Shown here in pieces: positions 19,921 through 32,000 of a stretch of 64,000 nucleotides of DNA. The DNA comes from Carallia brachiata (taxonomy: Eukaryota; Streptophyta; Magnoliopsida; Malpighiales; Rhizophoraceae): contig JADCRB010000066.1 in assembly GCA_021464245.1 (NCBI GenBank), positions 1,897,548 through 1,961,547 of the forward strand, given 5' to 3'. Below the pieces are notes generated by a model. The model did no database searches. It was not told where the DNA came from and worked only from the letters and a program-made list of their open reading frames with translations. Made by a program: the position numbers and the translations under genes. The stretch's first letter is position 1, and each line of letters begins with the position of its first letter.

Positions 19921-22900
19921 CTCCTCCTTGGCATTGAAGCATTGCATACCAAGCTTAAGCCTAAGGAATTCAAACCTGCACTTAGGAAGCGCTTTGGTAA
20001 ATATGTCTGCAATCTGATTTGCAGACTCACAGTAAAGCAACTAAACTTCACCAGCTTCTTGTGAATCTCGGATGAACTGAAGCTTGATTTTAAAATGCTT
20101 GGTTCTGCCATGGTTTATAGGATTTCTTGAAATAGCAATGGCTGACTGATTATCACAGTAAATTGGTGTAGCTTTGTCAGGAACTTGCTGCAAGTCAGTT
20201 AGAACATTCCTAAGCCAAATAGCTTGAGTCACTGCAGCTGTGGCAGCTATATATTCTGCCTCTGCAGTTGACTGAGCAACAACAGATTGCTTTTTGGAAT
20301 TCCAACAGAAACAGCCTTCTCCAAGAGTAAAACAGAAGCCAGAAGTGCTTCTCATATCCTCTACTGAACCTCCCCAATCACTATCAGTAAAACCAGTAAG
20401 CTCTAACTCCTCTGCTCTCTTAAATAGAATCCCAAGGTTCAAAGTACCTTTCAAATACCTTAACACCCTTTTTGCTGCTTTGAAATGAAGCTCACTAGGA
20501 GCATGCATGAATCTTGAGAGCAAATTAGTGGCATGAACTATGTCTGGTCTTGAAGCTGTTAAATACAGCAAGCAACCTATAATGCTTCTATATGGACCTT
20601 CACTGACTTTCTCAGCTCCATCCTCTTTTGTCAGCTTTTCATTCACAGCAAGTGGAGTTGTAACAGCTTTACAAACATCCATCTTAAACTTTTTAAGAAT
20701 TTCTTTGACATATTTGCTTTGACTAACAAAGACACCTGCTTTTGTTTGATGAATCTGCAGCCCAAGGAAAAATGACATCTCACCCAAGTCTGACATTTCA
20801 AATACAAGTTGCATCTCCTTTTTGAACTCCAGAACTGACTCTTCATTGCTTCCTGTGATCAGAATATCATCTACATAGAGAGATATTATAAGTGTTTGAC
20901 TTCTTTCTGATCTCACAAAAAGAGTGGCTTCATTCTGACTTTTAAAAAAGCCAAGTTTCAGCAGATGATCATGAATTCTGCTGAACCAAGCTCTAGGAGC
21001 TTGTTTAAGACCATACAAAGCCTTTTGTAACTTGTACACTTTACTCTCTTCACCTTTTGCAATGAACCCTTCTGGTTGATCAATGTAGATTTCTTCTTGC
21101 AGTAACCCATTTAGGAATGCAGACTTCACATCAAGATGAAACACTTTCCAGCCCTTTTGTGCTGCCAAGGCTAGAAGTAATTTGATGATGTCTAACCTTG
21201 CTACTGGTGCAAAGTTATCAGAATAATCAACTCCAAATTGCTGTGTATAGCCTTTAGCCACAAGTCTTGCCTTCAATTTGTTCACACTTCCATCAGCATT
21301 AAGTTTGGTTCTGTATATCCATTTGACACCAATAATGTTCTTATCTTTAGGCATATCAACTAAAGTCCAAGTCTGGTTCTTCTCAATAGCTGCAATCTCA
21401 TCTTGCATTGCTTGTATCCATTTTGCTGATTTTGAAGCCTCTTGATAGTCTACAGGTTCTAAAATGGCCACATTGCTCCTCTCATAAACATCTGAGAGTG
21501 CTCTTGTTCCTCTTATTGGCACATCATCAATAGCTTCATCATCATCTGAGCTGTCAGAATTTAGGTCAGTGGGAGGAATTGGTTGGTTTGGAGCATTAAT
21601 AGGTGTTTGAACCTCAGCATCTTCCCAATTCCAGCCTTGATGTTCAACAAACTTGATATCTCTACTGACCAGTACTTTCTTTGATTGCACATCAAACACC
21701 CTGTAGGCTTTGGAAGTTGTACTATAACCAACAAACACTGCTGGTACAGCCCTTTGATCCAACTTCTTTCTGCTTTGATCAAGTACAAGCACATAGCACA
21801 AACAGTCAAAAATTTTGAGATGCTGCACTGATGGTTTAGACCCATTCCAGACTTCATATGGTGTCTTGTTTTTAACAGCTTTGGTGCTCAATCTGTTTTG
21901 CAAATAAACAAATGTATTAACAGCTTCTGCCCAGAATTGCTTAGGTATTTTCATCTCATACAAGAGACACCTAGCCATCTCCATTACAGTTCTATTCTTT
22001 CTCTCACTGACTCCATTTTGCTGTGGAGTATATGGAGCAGTGAACTGATGAACAATACCAGCTGCTGTGCAAATATGTTGAAATGCTGCAGATGTGAACT
22101 CAGTTCCATTATCAAACCTCAAGGTCTTAATCTTTGCACCTGTCTGATTCTCCACTAATGTTTTAAATGACTCAAAGACACTAGCTACCTCAGACTTTTG
22201 CTTCAAGAAATAAACCCAACAGAATCTGGAATAGTCATCTATAAAGAGAATAAACAGTTTGCTTCCATTCAGGGAATCTGTTGACATAGGGCCACAAAGA
22301 TCAGTATGAATCAATTGAAGCTTTTCCATAGCTCTATGAGCTTGGTTTGAAGGGAATGGAAGTCTAGTTTGTTTGCCCAGTTGACAAGCATCACAAACAC
22401 TTCCAGCTTGTTTAATTTCAGGCAAGTTCAGAACCAATTGATCCTTTTGTAGTTTCTCTAAACCTGCATAATGAAAGTGCCCCAATCTTTTGTGCCAAAG
22501 TATTGAGTCATCAGCTATAGCTAGCAAGGCAATTTGATTCAAATGGTCAAATTCCAAGGGAAAACTTTTCCCTTTCATTGGAACAGCTACAAGTTCAGCT
22601 TCACATGCATCAAATATTTTGCAAGCATTATCCTTGAACACTAAGGAATAACCCTTTTGAAGCAATTGTCCAACACTGAGTAGATTCTGAGAAATTTCAG
22701 GAACAAATAAAACATCTCCAATAAAATTTGTACCTCTGAAAGTTTCAACAGCCACCACTCCTTTGCCATGAGTTTCAACTAGAGATCCATTGCCAATCCT
22801 GATTCTTGTTTTAAAGGATTGATCAAACTCTTTGAAGGCATTTGGATTGGGAGTCATGTGATGTGTACAACCTGAGTCAATGAGCCAGGAATGACTATTG

Positions 22901-23896
22901 TTGTTACTGGAACTGCAACCTGCAACAAAGAGCTCCTCCTCAGCTTGCTGTACAATTCCTTCTGCAACCTGAACATGCTGCTTCCTCTGCTGTTGCTGCT
23001 GCTTCCTTTTGCTTCTGCAGATTCTTTCAACATGACCCCTTTTCTTACAGAATGAGCAAAGTGCATCAGGCTTTCTCCAACAATCCTTGGCAAGATGTGT
23101 GGTTCTGCTACAGTGTTCACAGGGAGCATACACCTTCTTGGTTCCATTCTTACTGCTTTCACCTTCCCTTTTGTCAGGCTTATCAGTTTGACCCCTCTTG
23201 TAGATGTCTTCCCCTTTTGTGCTTGCTTGCAGTGCACCTTCAGTGGAAACTATAGGCTTTGGAGTCTCAGTAACACCTCCTTGCCTGATCATTCTCCTTT
23301 GCTCTTGAGCCTGAAGTGTACTCATAAGCTCAGAGAAACTAATCTGAGACATATCTTTCACTTCCTCTAAAGCTGCAATCTTTGACTCAAATTTTTCAGG
23401 TATTGTAACAAGAACCTTTTCCACAATCCTTCTGTCTGTCAAATCCTCTCCAAGCACTCTAATTTGGTTTACCATTTTCATAATTCTGTCACTGTACTCT
23501 TTGATTGTTTATGTATCCTTCATTTTAAGCATTTCAAACTCCTTTCTCAAATTGAGAATTTGCATGTTTCTAGACTTCAAAGTACCGCCATACTCCTCCT
23601 TAATCCTGTCCCATGCAGCTTTGGGAGTTTCACAAGACATAATCCTAACAAATATCACCTCAGAAACTGCAGATTGAATATGACAATGCTTTGAAATGCT
23701 TTGCCATCTGTTCACTGTGGTTCTTCATATTGGCAATAGTAGGATTTGTAGGCAAGACAGGAAGCTCACCTCCAACCTTAGTCACCTCCCATAGATCAAA
23801 TGCTTTCAGGTATGTTTTCATCATTACTGACCACTGCAGATAATTTTCTCCAGAAAATTTAGGTGGGGGAGTAGGAGAAAAATTTACTGAAGCCAT
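19918..23896 (-). pseudogene. copia gag-pol polyprotein, nearly intact
   Basis: The gag starts at ATG 23896 (MASVNFSPTPPPKFSGENYL). A one-base frameshift lies near 23,690 and a TAA near 23,510 (after EMLKMKDT). From there a 1,146-codon open frame (23,481-20,041) carries two zinc knuckles (CEHCSRTTHLAKDC and CSFCKKRGHVERIC), protease WLIDSGCTHHMT, GAG-pre-integrase LWHKRLGHFH, integrase HTDLCGPMST / FIDDYSRFCWVY / TPQQNGVSERKNRTVMEM, reverse transcriptase GVKWIYRTKLNADGS to SLYVDDILITGS, and RNase H DSDWGGSVEDMRSTSG / STAEAEYIAA. A TAG at 20,041-20,043 interrupts it. The family tail [12 protein letters not shown] then follows in frame. The natural stop TGA is formed by the first bases of the 3' LTR (19,918-19,920). 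Three point lesions make it defective despite young LTRs. Confidence 0.94.
19921..19930 (-). promoter_or_regulatory. Polypurine tract of the young copia element
   Basis: The minus strand reads AAGGAGGAG directly before the 3' LTR start TGATGAAG. This is the plus-strand primer site for reverse transcription. The same bases encode the last Lys-Glu-Glu codons of pol. Confidence 0.8.
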
Positions 23897-24028
23897 TGAA
23901 ATTTCAGAAACTTTACAAAGCTTTTCAGTGCAGATTATAGCCCAAGTGTTTACCCAAGTGTTTCCTTACTGTCTCTTGTATTTCACTCTGGTTTTCACAC
24001 ACCACAGACCTCTCTTGAGATCCTTGAT

Positions 24029-24041
24029 GGCTCTGATACCA
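24029..24041 (-). promoter_or_regulatory. Primer-binding site of the young copia element
   Basis: The minus strand reads TGGTATCAGAGCC, complementary to initiator tRNA-Met, 3 nt after the end of the 5' LTR (spacer ctc, 24042-24044). Confidence 0.92.
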
Positions 24042-24044
24042 CTC

Positions 24045-24555
24045 TGAAGGCAGAAAGGTGCATAAACAACAGAACAGGATGATTACAGCAGAAACACAGC
24101 AAGTGCAAAACCAGGAAATGCAGAGAATAGAAACGGAAGAAAAGAGAAGAAAGACACAAATTGTGGGCAAAAGTTGAACCCACTACAATGTATTTTCATT
24201 TATATATACGCTGAAAATACAAAGCAATTGCAGAATTACATGTATCTGCAGCAGTGGTACAAGAAATACATAATGATCTTGTCTAACTTTGCAAGCAACC
24301 ACCAACTATCCACTAACAAGGGTCTAAGATAACTTGCTTACAAAGAAAAGGTACAAGGAATGGCATCCCATGCTTGTTTAATAAAACAAGCTTACAAAGT
24401 AAAGCAAATTACATAATTAATCAAGCTAACAAAAGATTAAAAATTGAACACTTGCTTTGCTGCTCTATGTTCTGCATAATCAGCACTGCAAAACCTTGAA
24501 GTGAGCCAAAAACAAAAGCTCCAATGTTCAATGACAATCTTCCTCAGCTTCATCA
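24045..24555 (-). repeat. 5' LTR of the young copia element
   Basis: 511 bp, aligning end to end with 19411-19920. Differences by eye are one C/T in the acaatgta run, two in the tatata region, one G/A near the end and one extra T. Confidence 0.94.
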
Positions 24556-25060
24556 GTATTGTACGTAAAAACATCTGGTGAAATGCCTTTAGCCGACATT
24601 TCGGAGAGAAAAGAACCAAGGCCTCATTAACTAGCCTATCCTTACAAAGATGGTCAATGATTGTGGTATATGCCACCACATCTGGCTCACAACCCCTATC
24701 TTCCATTAACTTGAAGAACTGTAGAGCTCCACTACCATCACCAACCTTACACAGACCTTTCAATATAGTGCTGTAAGTAAATAGATTAGCTCGACAGCCT
24801 TTCGTCACCATATCATCAAAAAAACTCACCGCTGCGTTGGTCTTGCCCTGTATAATAAGTCCATTGATAAGCGAATTAAACGTCTCCTGCTGCGGAGAAA
24901 ATCCAAGTTTCAACAATTTCCCAAAAATGGAAAAACCTAACTCGGCCCGTTTCAAACGACAGAAACTGTTAATCAAAATATTCAGGCCTGTTATATCAAA
25001 TCTAATCCCCAAAAATTCTACTTGTCTAAACAAGGAGACCACAGTGGCATTTGCCCAGGG
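24556..25060 (-). pseudogene. RFL-type PPR gene, 5' part (truncated N-terminus)
   Basis: Begins abruptly around NATVVSLFRQVEFLGIRFDI and runs through TGLNILINSFCRLKRAELGF, FNSLINGLIIQGKTNAAVSF, FTYSTILKGLCKVGDGSGAL and VAYTTIIDHLCKDRLVNEAL. One extra T near 24,610 shifts the frame just before the ...ISPDVFTYN helix. Past that point the frame joins the sequence left of the copia element exactly at the gtatt target site. The organelle transit peptide and the first ~100 residues expected for RFL proteins are absent. Upstream is poly-A/T DNA, so the gene was already 5'-truncated. Confidence 0.85.
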
Positions 25061-26450
25061 GAAAAAAAAATTTATATTCTTTTGGAAAATCCAACAATTG
25101 TAGGTTTTTTTTTTTCATGGAACCAATTATATTTTTATTTTGTCACTCATTACTCCTCCTTTTGTGTTTCGAATAAATTATCTGGTTTGCTGTTTTCAAA
25201 AGCTCAATACCATGAGAAAAGGAACTTTCAACTTGACAATGAGCCGGGAAGCACAGCGCTCTCGGACAAAGTCTATACTCGGCTTATATCAAAGTTGCAT
25301 GGACATCGGTAAATAGATATGGTAGATATATATACAATGATATATTAACTTTAAAAAAAATTAAGATATAGATATAGTATAAACACGTATGTGTATGCAC
25401 ATGCACACACATACTTACGTTTATATGCACATATAAATTTAAGTAAATATTATTTTTAAAATTATAACTTAAATTTTAAATTAAATTAAATTTTATTGTT
25501 AAAATAAATTTTGTAATTATTTTTTGAGTATAGTTGAAATTTTATAATATGCTAAGTATTAATATAAAATAGCAATAAAACTTTTAAAAAAATTTAAATT
25601 TTTTCTTTCTAACGCCTCTTTTGAAAATAAAAAAATTAAAAAAAAAAAGAAAAGAGGATAGCCTATCAATCATATGATATAGCTTAGTGATAATGTGACG
25701 TACTTTCTTCAATATTAACCTAAATTCGACTTTTTGCGCTGACATTTCTTCTAAACAAAATAAGATTTAAATATGAGTATAATATTAAGTTTTAAATTTA
25801 TTAACACTATAGTTAAATTTGAAAGAGACTCATTCAGACAAACAATACTTTAGTAATAAATTTTTCCTATAAAAAAAGTTAAATAAAAATATTAATCATA
25901 TAAAAATCGATCTCAACTTATAAATGTTATGATAAAAATACTTGTAAGCACCTAAAAGTAAAAAAAGCACAAACGACAAAATATAGGTACGTATCATTTT
26001 GAATTTAGTGCGCGAATGATACGTATTCCAAAGAAAAATAAACGGAGAAACTAAAGAAATTAAAAAAAAGAATAAAACATAGTGACTATAGCACTATTAC
26101 AAATAAATGCATCTGCTATTTTTTTTTTAATTTTATTTTTTTATTTACAGACATATTAAATTATAAGATATATAATAAAAATAATTATTTTTTTTCTTAT
26201 AAACTATATAAACCTCCCCAACAATTAGAACCTAAAAATTTAAGATATATGTCTATTTTTAAACATTGACGCATCATGATTGCTATTATTTTTTTATAAC
26301 ACTAATTCTGTTTAAAAGTAATTACTTATCAACTATGCTTTTACATTTTCAAATTCTCTAGCATTTGGGAAATGATGCATGTGTACATATAACACAAAAA
26401 TTTTAAAACAAACGAAACAATCGTGCATTTCCTAATAATAAGAATCTTTA
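25061..26450. other. AT-rich intergenic DNA with a perfect hairpin
   Basis: No genes were recognised. An 11-bp perfect inverted repeat (tacgtatcatt/aatgatacgta) lies at 25988-25998 and 26015-26025 around a 16-nt loop. The last five bases (cttta) are the left target-site copy of the following gypsy element. Confidence 0.5.
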
Positions 26451-27097
26451 TGTAAACGTATTTAAAAAAAAAACAAGAAAAAAGAAAAAGTCAAGTCTTT
26501 TGGCAACGCCGACGCGGAAAAATATTTTCAAAAAAATATTCCTTTCCCATGTGATGTTCACATGGGAAAGGAGCTCTATAAATAGGTCATCGGCCCTCAA
26601 TTCAAAACGCATTCAGCAAATCTGTAAACAGAAAAATTCAAAAAATTTGAGAGAAAAAAAAATTTTTGAAAATCTTCAAAAAAATTTCTCCTTTTCTTAT
26701 ATATTTTACGCTGCAGTATACTCTTCTAATTCCTTTTTGAGAGATATTTCAGGGGTAAGCCCAAAATTTATGTAGCTCATTCGAGAATAAGTCCCTTCGA
26801 CCCTCGGTGAAATTAAGGCAGATCGGCTCAGATCAGGTCTTTGCGGTTCTTAACCGTAGTCTAAACGTCCAAATCAGATCCAATTTCAGTCTATTCAGTT
26901 CAAGATAAAGCTGTGGAAATTATTTCTGTCAAGATTAAGCTCGTGCAGCCCATGACGGAGTCAAAAAAGGAACACTAATCGGAAGATCTACGGAGATCGA
27001 CCCCACGTAAATTTTCTTTTATTTTTAATTTTTTATTGTAATTTATTGTTTGTATTTTCGAGCCTAACTGTTACAGGCTCGATATTTACCCGTTACA
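26451..27097 (+). repeat. 5' LTR of the Tat-type gypsy element
   Basis: It starts tgtaaacgta and ends acccgttaca. It includes a 13-bp perfect inverted repeat (26541-26571) and a TATAAATA box at 26577-26584. It pairs with the right LTR. Confidence 0.88.
26541..26584 (+). promoter_or_regulatory. LTR core promoter: palindrome plus TATA box
   Basis: CCTTTCCCATGTG and its exact complement CACATGGGAAAGG (26541-26553, 26559-26571) surround a 5-nt loop. Five bases later comes TATAAATA (26577-26584). In the right LTR the same palindrome, with one mismatch, precedes TATAAATA at 35860-35867. Confidence 0.7.
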
Positions 27098-27145
27098 AAT
27101 TTTTGACATGCTCGGTGGAACCTCTTCACCTCCCATCTCCTGTTC

Positions 27146-27310
27146 AAAAAAAAAAAAAAAGCAAAAAGAAGCAGCAGAGAAAAGAAAAAAAAAAAGAAAA
27201 AAAAAAAAAAAAAAAAAAGAAGAACGGAGAAAGAAAAAAAAAAGAAAAAAAGACAAAATAGAGAAAAAGACGAAATAGGTAAAAAAAGTAAAAAAAAAGT
27301 AAAAAAAAAA
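27146..27310 (+). repeat. A-rich low-complexity tract in the gypsy leader
   Basis: About 165 bp of almost pure purine (A with scattered G) between the 5' LTR and the gag ATG. The ORFs over it encode lysine or phenylalanine runs and are artefacts. Confidence 0.9.
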
Positions 27311-27334
27311 TTTTACAGGTGTTCAGCACATTAA

Positions 27335-29090
27335 ATGGCACCAAAAAGAAGTACAGCTACCGGTACCAACAAGAAGGCAAAGGCTCCATTGCCTGCATCG
27401 ACTACCCTACCTAGGTACACAGGCCCAGAAACTCGTGGACGGACACTTTCTCGCCGTTTAAACTCAACAAAATATTGAAACAGAAAATCCACAGCTCGCA
27501 CAGCAACAAGATCTCTCCCCTAATTCTCTTGCCGCATGGAAAAGTCAATCACTCACCCCGATCGAAGTCGGGGGCAACACGATGAAACCTGCTCAATAGA
27601 ATCCAACATATTCTGTAGAATTTTGTACAGAAGAATTAGAGGAATCCCCTACCCCAGTTTTTCGTGGAGCCTCATCTGTTGCAGTTATGATGACCAACAC
27701 AACAAGCACAGAAGAAAGGATTTCAGAATTGGAGAACAAGATTTTGCAGCTGATCAGAGTTGTGGGGGAAAAAGATCAACAGATCGCCGCTCTTAAAGGA
27801 AAAGCCCCGATCCAAATTGATCCTGATCCGTGAGGAGCAACCATATCCACCCGGTTTCACCCCAAAAGCCACACCAGCCGACGTCTTCACTGCAGAATAG
27901 TGACCAAGTAGTTCTACACAGTTGCCACCCTCAAATTCTGTAGCTTCGCTATCTGTTCAACAATTGCAAGGAAATGATAGCTAGTAGATCCGCCTGCAAC
28001 AAGTTACATCCTTCCAAGGATCACAGATGTACGTCAAATCGTATACCAGACGGATTAAAAGTCTCAACATGCCCTTGGGCTACCAACGCCCAAATTTCAA
28101 CAATTCGACGAACGAGGCGATCCCAAATAGCACATCGCCCACTTCATTGAAACCTGCAACAATGCAGGGACTTACAGAGATCTCTTGGAGAAGCAGTTTG
28201 TTCGTTAACTCAGGGAGACCGCTTTCACCTGGTTCATAAATCTTGAACCAAAATCGATTGATAGTTGGGAACAACTACAACGAGAGTTCCTCAACAGATT
28301 TTTCAGCACTCGAAGGACAGTAAGTATAATGGAGCTTACCAGCACCAAATAAAGGAAAGGAGAACCTATTGTCGAGTACATCAACAGATGGCGTGCTCTT
28401 AGCTTGGACTGTAAAAATCGACTAACAGAGACTTCTGCCGTAGAGATGTACATCCAGGGAATGCATTGGGAGCTGTTATACATCCTACAGGACATCAAAC
28501 CCTGAACCTTCGAAGAACTGGCGACCTACGCACATGATATAGAGATAAGCATCCAAACTTCCGGGGGCACGGTTCCCATCCAGTTGGACTAGCAAAGAGG
28601 CAGAAGGGAGATTAAGAAACCCAACGAATCCGGAAAAGGAAAAGAAGTGATGACTGTTGAAGCCACACCAATAAAAGTGGGAGCCAAAGTTAAGGTAAAT
28701 CCTCCGACTCAAATAACTCAACCAAAACAACAGGAAAGGCGGAATGTGACATTGCGAGAGTTGGAGCAGATGCAGTATCCATTCCCCGACTCAGACGTTC
28801 CCGACATTCTTGAACAACTCTTTGGAGGCAAAGCTGATCGAACTCCTAGAGTGCAAGCGGCCCAATGAAAACGATCGAGTCAACGATACAAGATTCTGCA
28901 AATATCACCGCATAGTAAGTCATCCAACCGAGAAGTGTTTCGTCCTGAAGGAGTTAATCATGAAGTTCAAGAGCCAGAATAAAATCATTCTGGCCCAGGA
29001 AGGCGTAACCTCTGCAAACCAGACCACCATCACTTCAAAACCATCAGAAGAGGTGACACACCGTAAGGAAGAGCCGCTTGACAACTAAAA
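27335..29090 (+). pseudogene. Tat-type gypsy gag, degenerate
   Basis: ATG 27335 opens MAPKRSTATGTNKKAKAPLP, which stops after about 48 codons. The retrotransposon gag domain is recognisable further on: LNMPLGYQRPNFQQFDERGD near 28,065, INLEPKSIDSWEQLQREFLN near 28,235, STRRTVSIMEL, KGEPIVEYINRWRALSLDC near 28,360, EMYIQGMHWELLYILQDIKP near 28,445 and TFEELATYAHDIEIS near 28,510. These match the gag of widespread plant Ty3/gypsy proteins. A final segment (FCKYHRIVSHPTEKCFVLKE) is a degenerate knuckle-like C-terminus. Several stops occur. Confidence 0.8.
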
Positions 29091-32000
29091 GTTGACAACG
29101 AAGAATGTATATGAAGCTCTCCAAACCGTTCTCGCTAACCATCAGCTGTTTACAGCTTTGCAATCAATAGAAGTGTGGCAAAATCAAGTCAGCAATACTC
29201 TCCAGACCTCAGCTGGATCTCTACTATCAAGTAATTCCAACTCGACGGAGCAACAGACGGCCCAAAATCACGTCGGATGTTACTCCGCTATCTCATTTCA
29301 AATGAGGATCTCCTGCTGGAGTCCAAACTCCACAATTGGCCGCTGTATGTGTCAGGCTATGTGAGAGAACAAAAGGTCTGACGTATTCTGATCGACGATG
29401 GCTCGGCAGTCAATATTATCCCAAAATCCGCCATAAAGGAGCTCGACATTGACATTGATGATTCATGGCTTTAATCAAGGAGGACAGAAAGCAATTGGGA
29501 TGATTCGTTTGGAGCTAACTATCTGTAATCTCACTTCTAGCACTCTATTTCATGTGATCGATGCATGTACCACATATAAGATGTTGCTAGGACGACAGTC
29601 GATTCATGGAAATAGAGTTGTGCTCTCAAATCTACATCAGTGCTTCAAGTACTACAAGGATGGCGTTCAAAAGGTCAATGCTGACTTAAAGTCGTTCGAT
29701 GATGCTGAAACACATTTGGCGGATGCAGTCTTCTACACCGACACAGACAATCCGGAGATCATTCCTTCAAAAGCTACTTGGACTGGGGGCATCCACAAAA
29801 AGAAAAAAAGCTGTTGAAGAACTTGCCAATGCTCAACCTCAGACTCCGACAAATGAAAAGCTGCCACAGCTTGCTGAACAGGAGTAAGGACATAGCCAAC
29901 CAAGACAAAAGAACTGCACAACCTGAAGGGGACTTACACTCTGCCGATACCAAAGATTGAGCCGGTTTTGTCCTCAAAACCATTAAAAGGCTTCGTCAGA
30001 CCACACACGGGGACAGTCGAAGGCGGCTCACTTCCAGAAAGAAGAACACACGAAGGATTTGATCCTAATACATACAAGCTTTTGGCCAAGGCGGGCTATG
30101 ACTTCTCAAAACCCGAGCACAATGGGTACGCTGCTATCCACACATGGCACTGCTTCTCAAATATCACAGTCCCGACCTGGCTTAGGCTATCAGGAGAAGT
30201 CACCTGTGCGAATCACACTAAGGAGCCGAAGCCGAGCAGCTGATGCGCGTGCCATCACCACCACCACCAAACAAGACAGGCCTATCCAGTCAAACAAAAA
30301 AGATGAAGTCAGGGGCTCTACATTTCATGTCACAATTAGCGAGGAGGCTGAGTCCAACTCATCAGACAGCGAAGTAAATGAGGCTCTCCCGGAACTTGAA
30401 GATGGTGGCCAAGTAACTGTTGATGAACTCAAGGAGGTCAATCTTGGCTCTCCAGAAGATCCCCGACCTACATTTGTAAGTGCTTTACTTACTGCAGAAA
30501 AAGAGCAAGAATATGTTCAGGTATTAAGTCAATACAGGGACATGTTTGCATGGAGTTAAAAAGAAATGTTTGGACTTGACCCAAAAATTGTGGTGCATCG
30601 TCTAGCAGTAAAGAAAGGTGTTCGCTCTGTCAAGCAGCCACAACAACGATTCCGCCCGGAACTCATTCAACAAATCGAGGGAGGAGGTTAACAAGCTGAT
30701 CAATGTTGGCTTCATCCGAGAAGTTACCTACCCAACATGGATTGCCAACATAGTCCCGGTAAGAAAAAAGAATGGGCAGTTGAGGGTGTGTGTTGATTTT
30801 CGATATCTTAACAGGGCCTGCCCGAAAGATGACTTTCCGTTGCCCATAACGGAAATCACAATCGATGCAATAACAGGTCAAGAAGCATTGTCCTTCATGG
30901 ATGGTTCTTCAGGCTATAACCAAATCAAAATGGCACCAGAAGACGAGGAGTTGACAGCATTTCGCACCCCAAAAGGTATATACTGTTACAAAGTTATGCC
31001 GTTTGGATTAAAAAATGCTGGCGCCACTTATCAACGTGTCATGCAAAAAATTTATGATGACATGCTGCACAAGATTTTAGAATGTTATGTTGATGACTTA
31101 GTTGTAAAGACTAAGAAGCGCAAAGACCACCTCGAGGATCTCAAGACGGTGTTTGAAAGACTTCGCAGGCATCAGCTTAAAATGAACCCTCTCAAGTGTG
31201 CATTCGGTGTCACATCAGGCAAGTTTCTTGGGTTCGTGGTGCGCTATCATGGAATCGAAGTTGATCAGTCAAAGGGTGAGGCAATTCAAAAGTTGCCTGA
31301 ACCTAAAAACCTGCACGAGCTACGAAGTTTACAATAAAAGCTGGCCTACATTCGTCGTTTTATTTCCAACTTAGTTGGGAGATGCCAACCTTTCCATCGG
31401 TTGATGAAGAAGGATGTCAACTTTGAGTGAGACGAAACTTGCAGTAAAGCCTTTGAGAGCATAAAGAAGTATATTTCCAATCCACCAGTCCTGAGTGCTC
31501 CAATTCAAGGAAAGTCGTTGATTCTCTACATTGCAGCACAGGAAAGATCTTTGGGAGCCCTGCTTGCACAGGAAAATGAGCAAGGAAAGGAAGTTGTCCT
31601 GTATTACTTGAGCAAAACACTAAACGGTCCGGAGCTGAGCTATTCGCCCATTGAAAAGACATGTCTAGCACTCTTCTTTGCCATCGATAAGCTAAGGCAT
31701 TACATACAAGCTCACATGGTACGTCTCATTGCCAGAGCTGATCTTGTCAAATATATCTTATCTAGACCGATCTTGTCAGGACGACTTGCCAAGTGGGCAG
31801 TAATCCTACAGAGCTACGACATTGTCTACGTGCCTCAAAAAGCAATAAAGGGACAAACCCTAGCAGATTTTCTAGCAGATCACCCTGTCCCGTCTAATTG
31901 GAAGTTCACTGGCGATCTTTCAGATGAAGAGGTCTTTTACATTGAGACACTGCCACCATGGACGATGTTCTTTGATGGTGCAGCAAGACGTGATGGTGCT

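Larger units (their letters stand above)
19411..24555 (-). mobile_element. Complete young Ty1/copia element inside a PPR gene
   Basis: This 5,145-bp element has LTRs of 510 and 511 bp, flanked by the perfect 5-bp TSD gtatt (19406-19410 and 24556-24560). It has a PBS next to the right LTR and a polypurine tract next to the left LTR, so it is transcribed leftwards. The LTRs differ by four substitutions and one 1-bp indel by eye (under 1%), so the insertion is recent. gag carries a frameshift and a stop, and pol has one stop near its end. Confidence 0.95.

Noticed and set aside
27046..27344. Lysine-rich (plus) and phenylalanine-rich (minus) ORFs
   Set aside because: They are translations of the A-rich low-complexity gypsy leader and have no protein-like composition.
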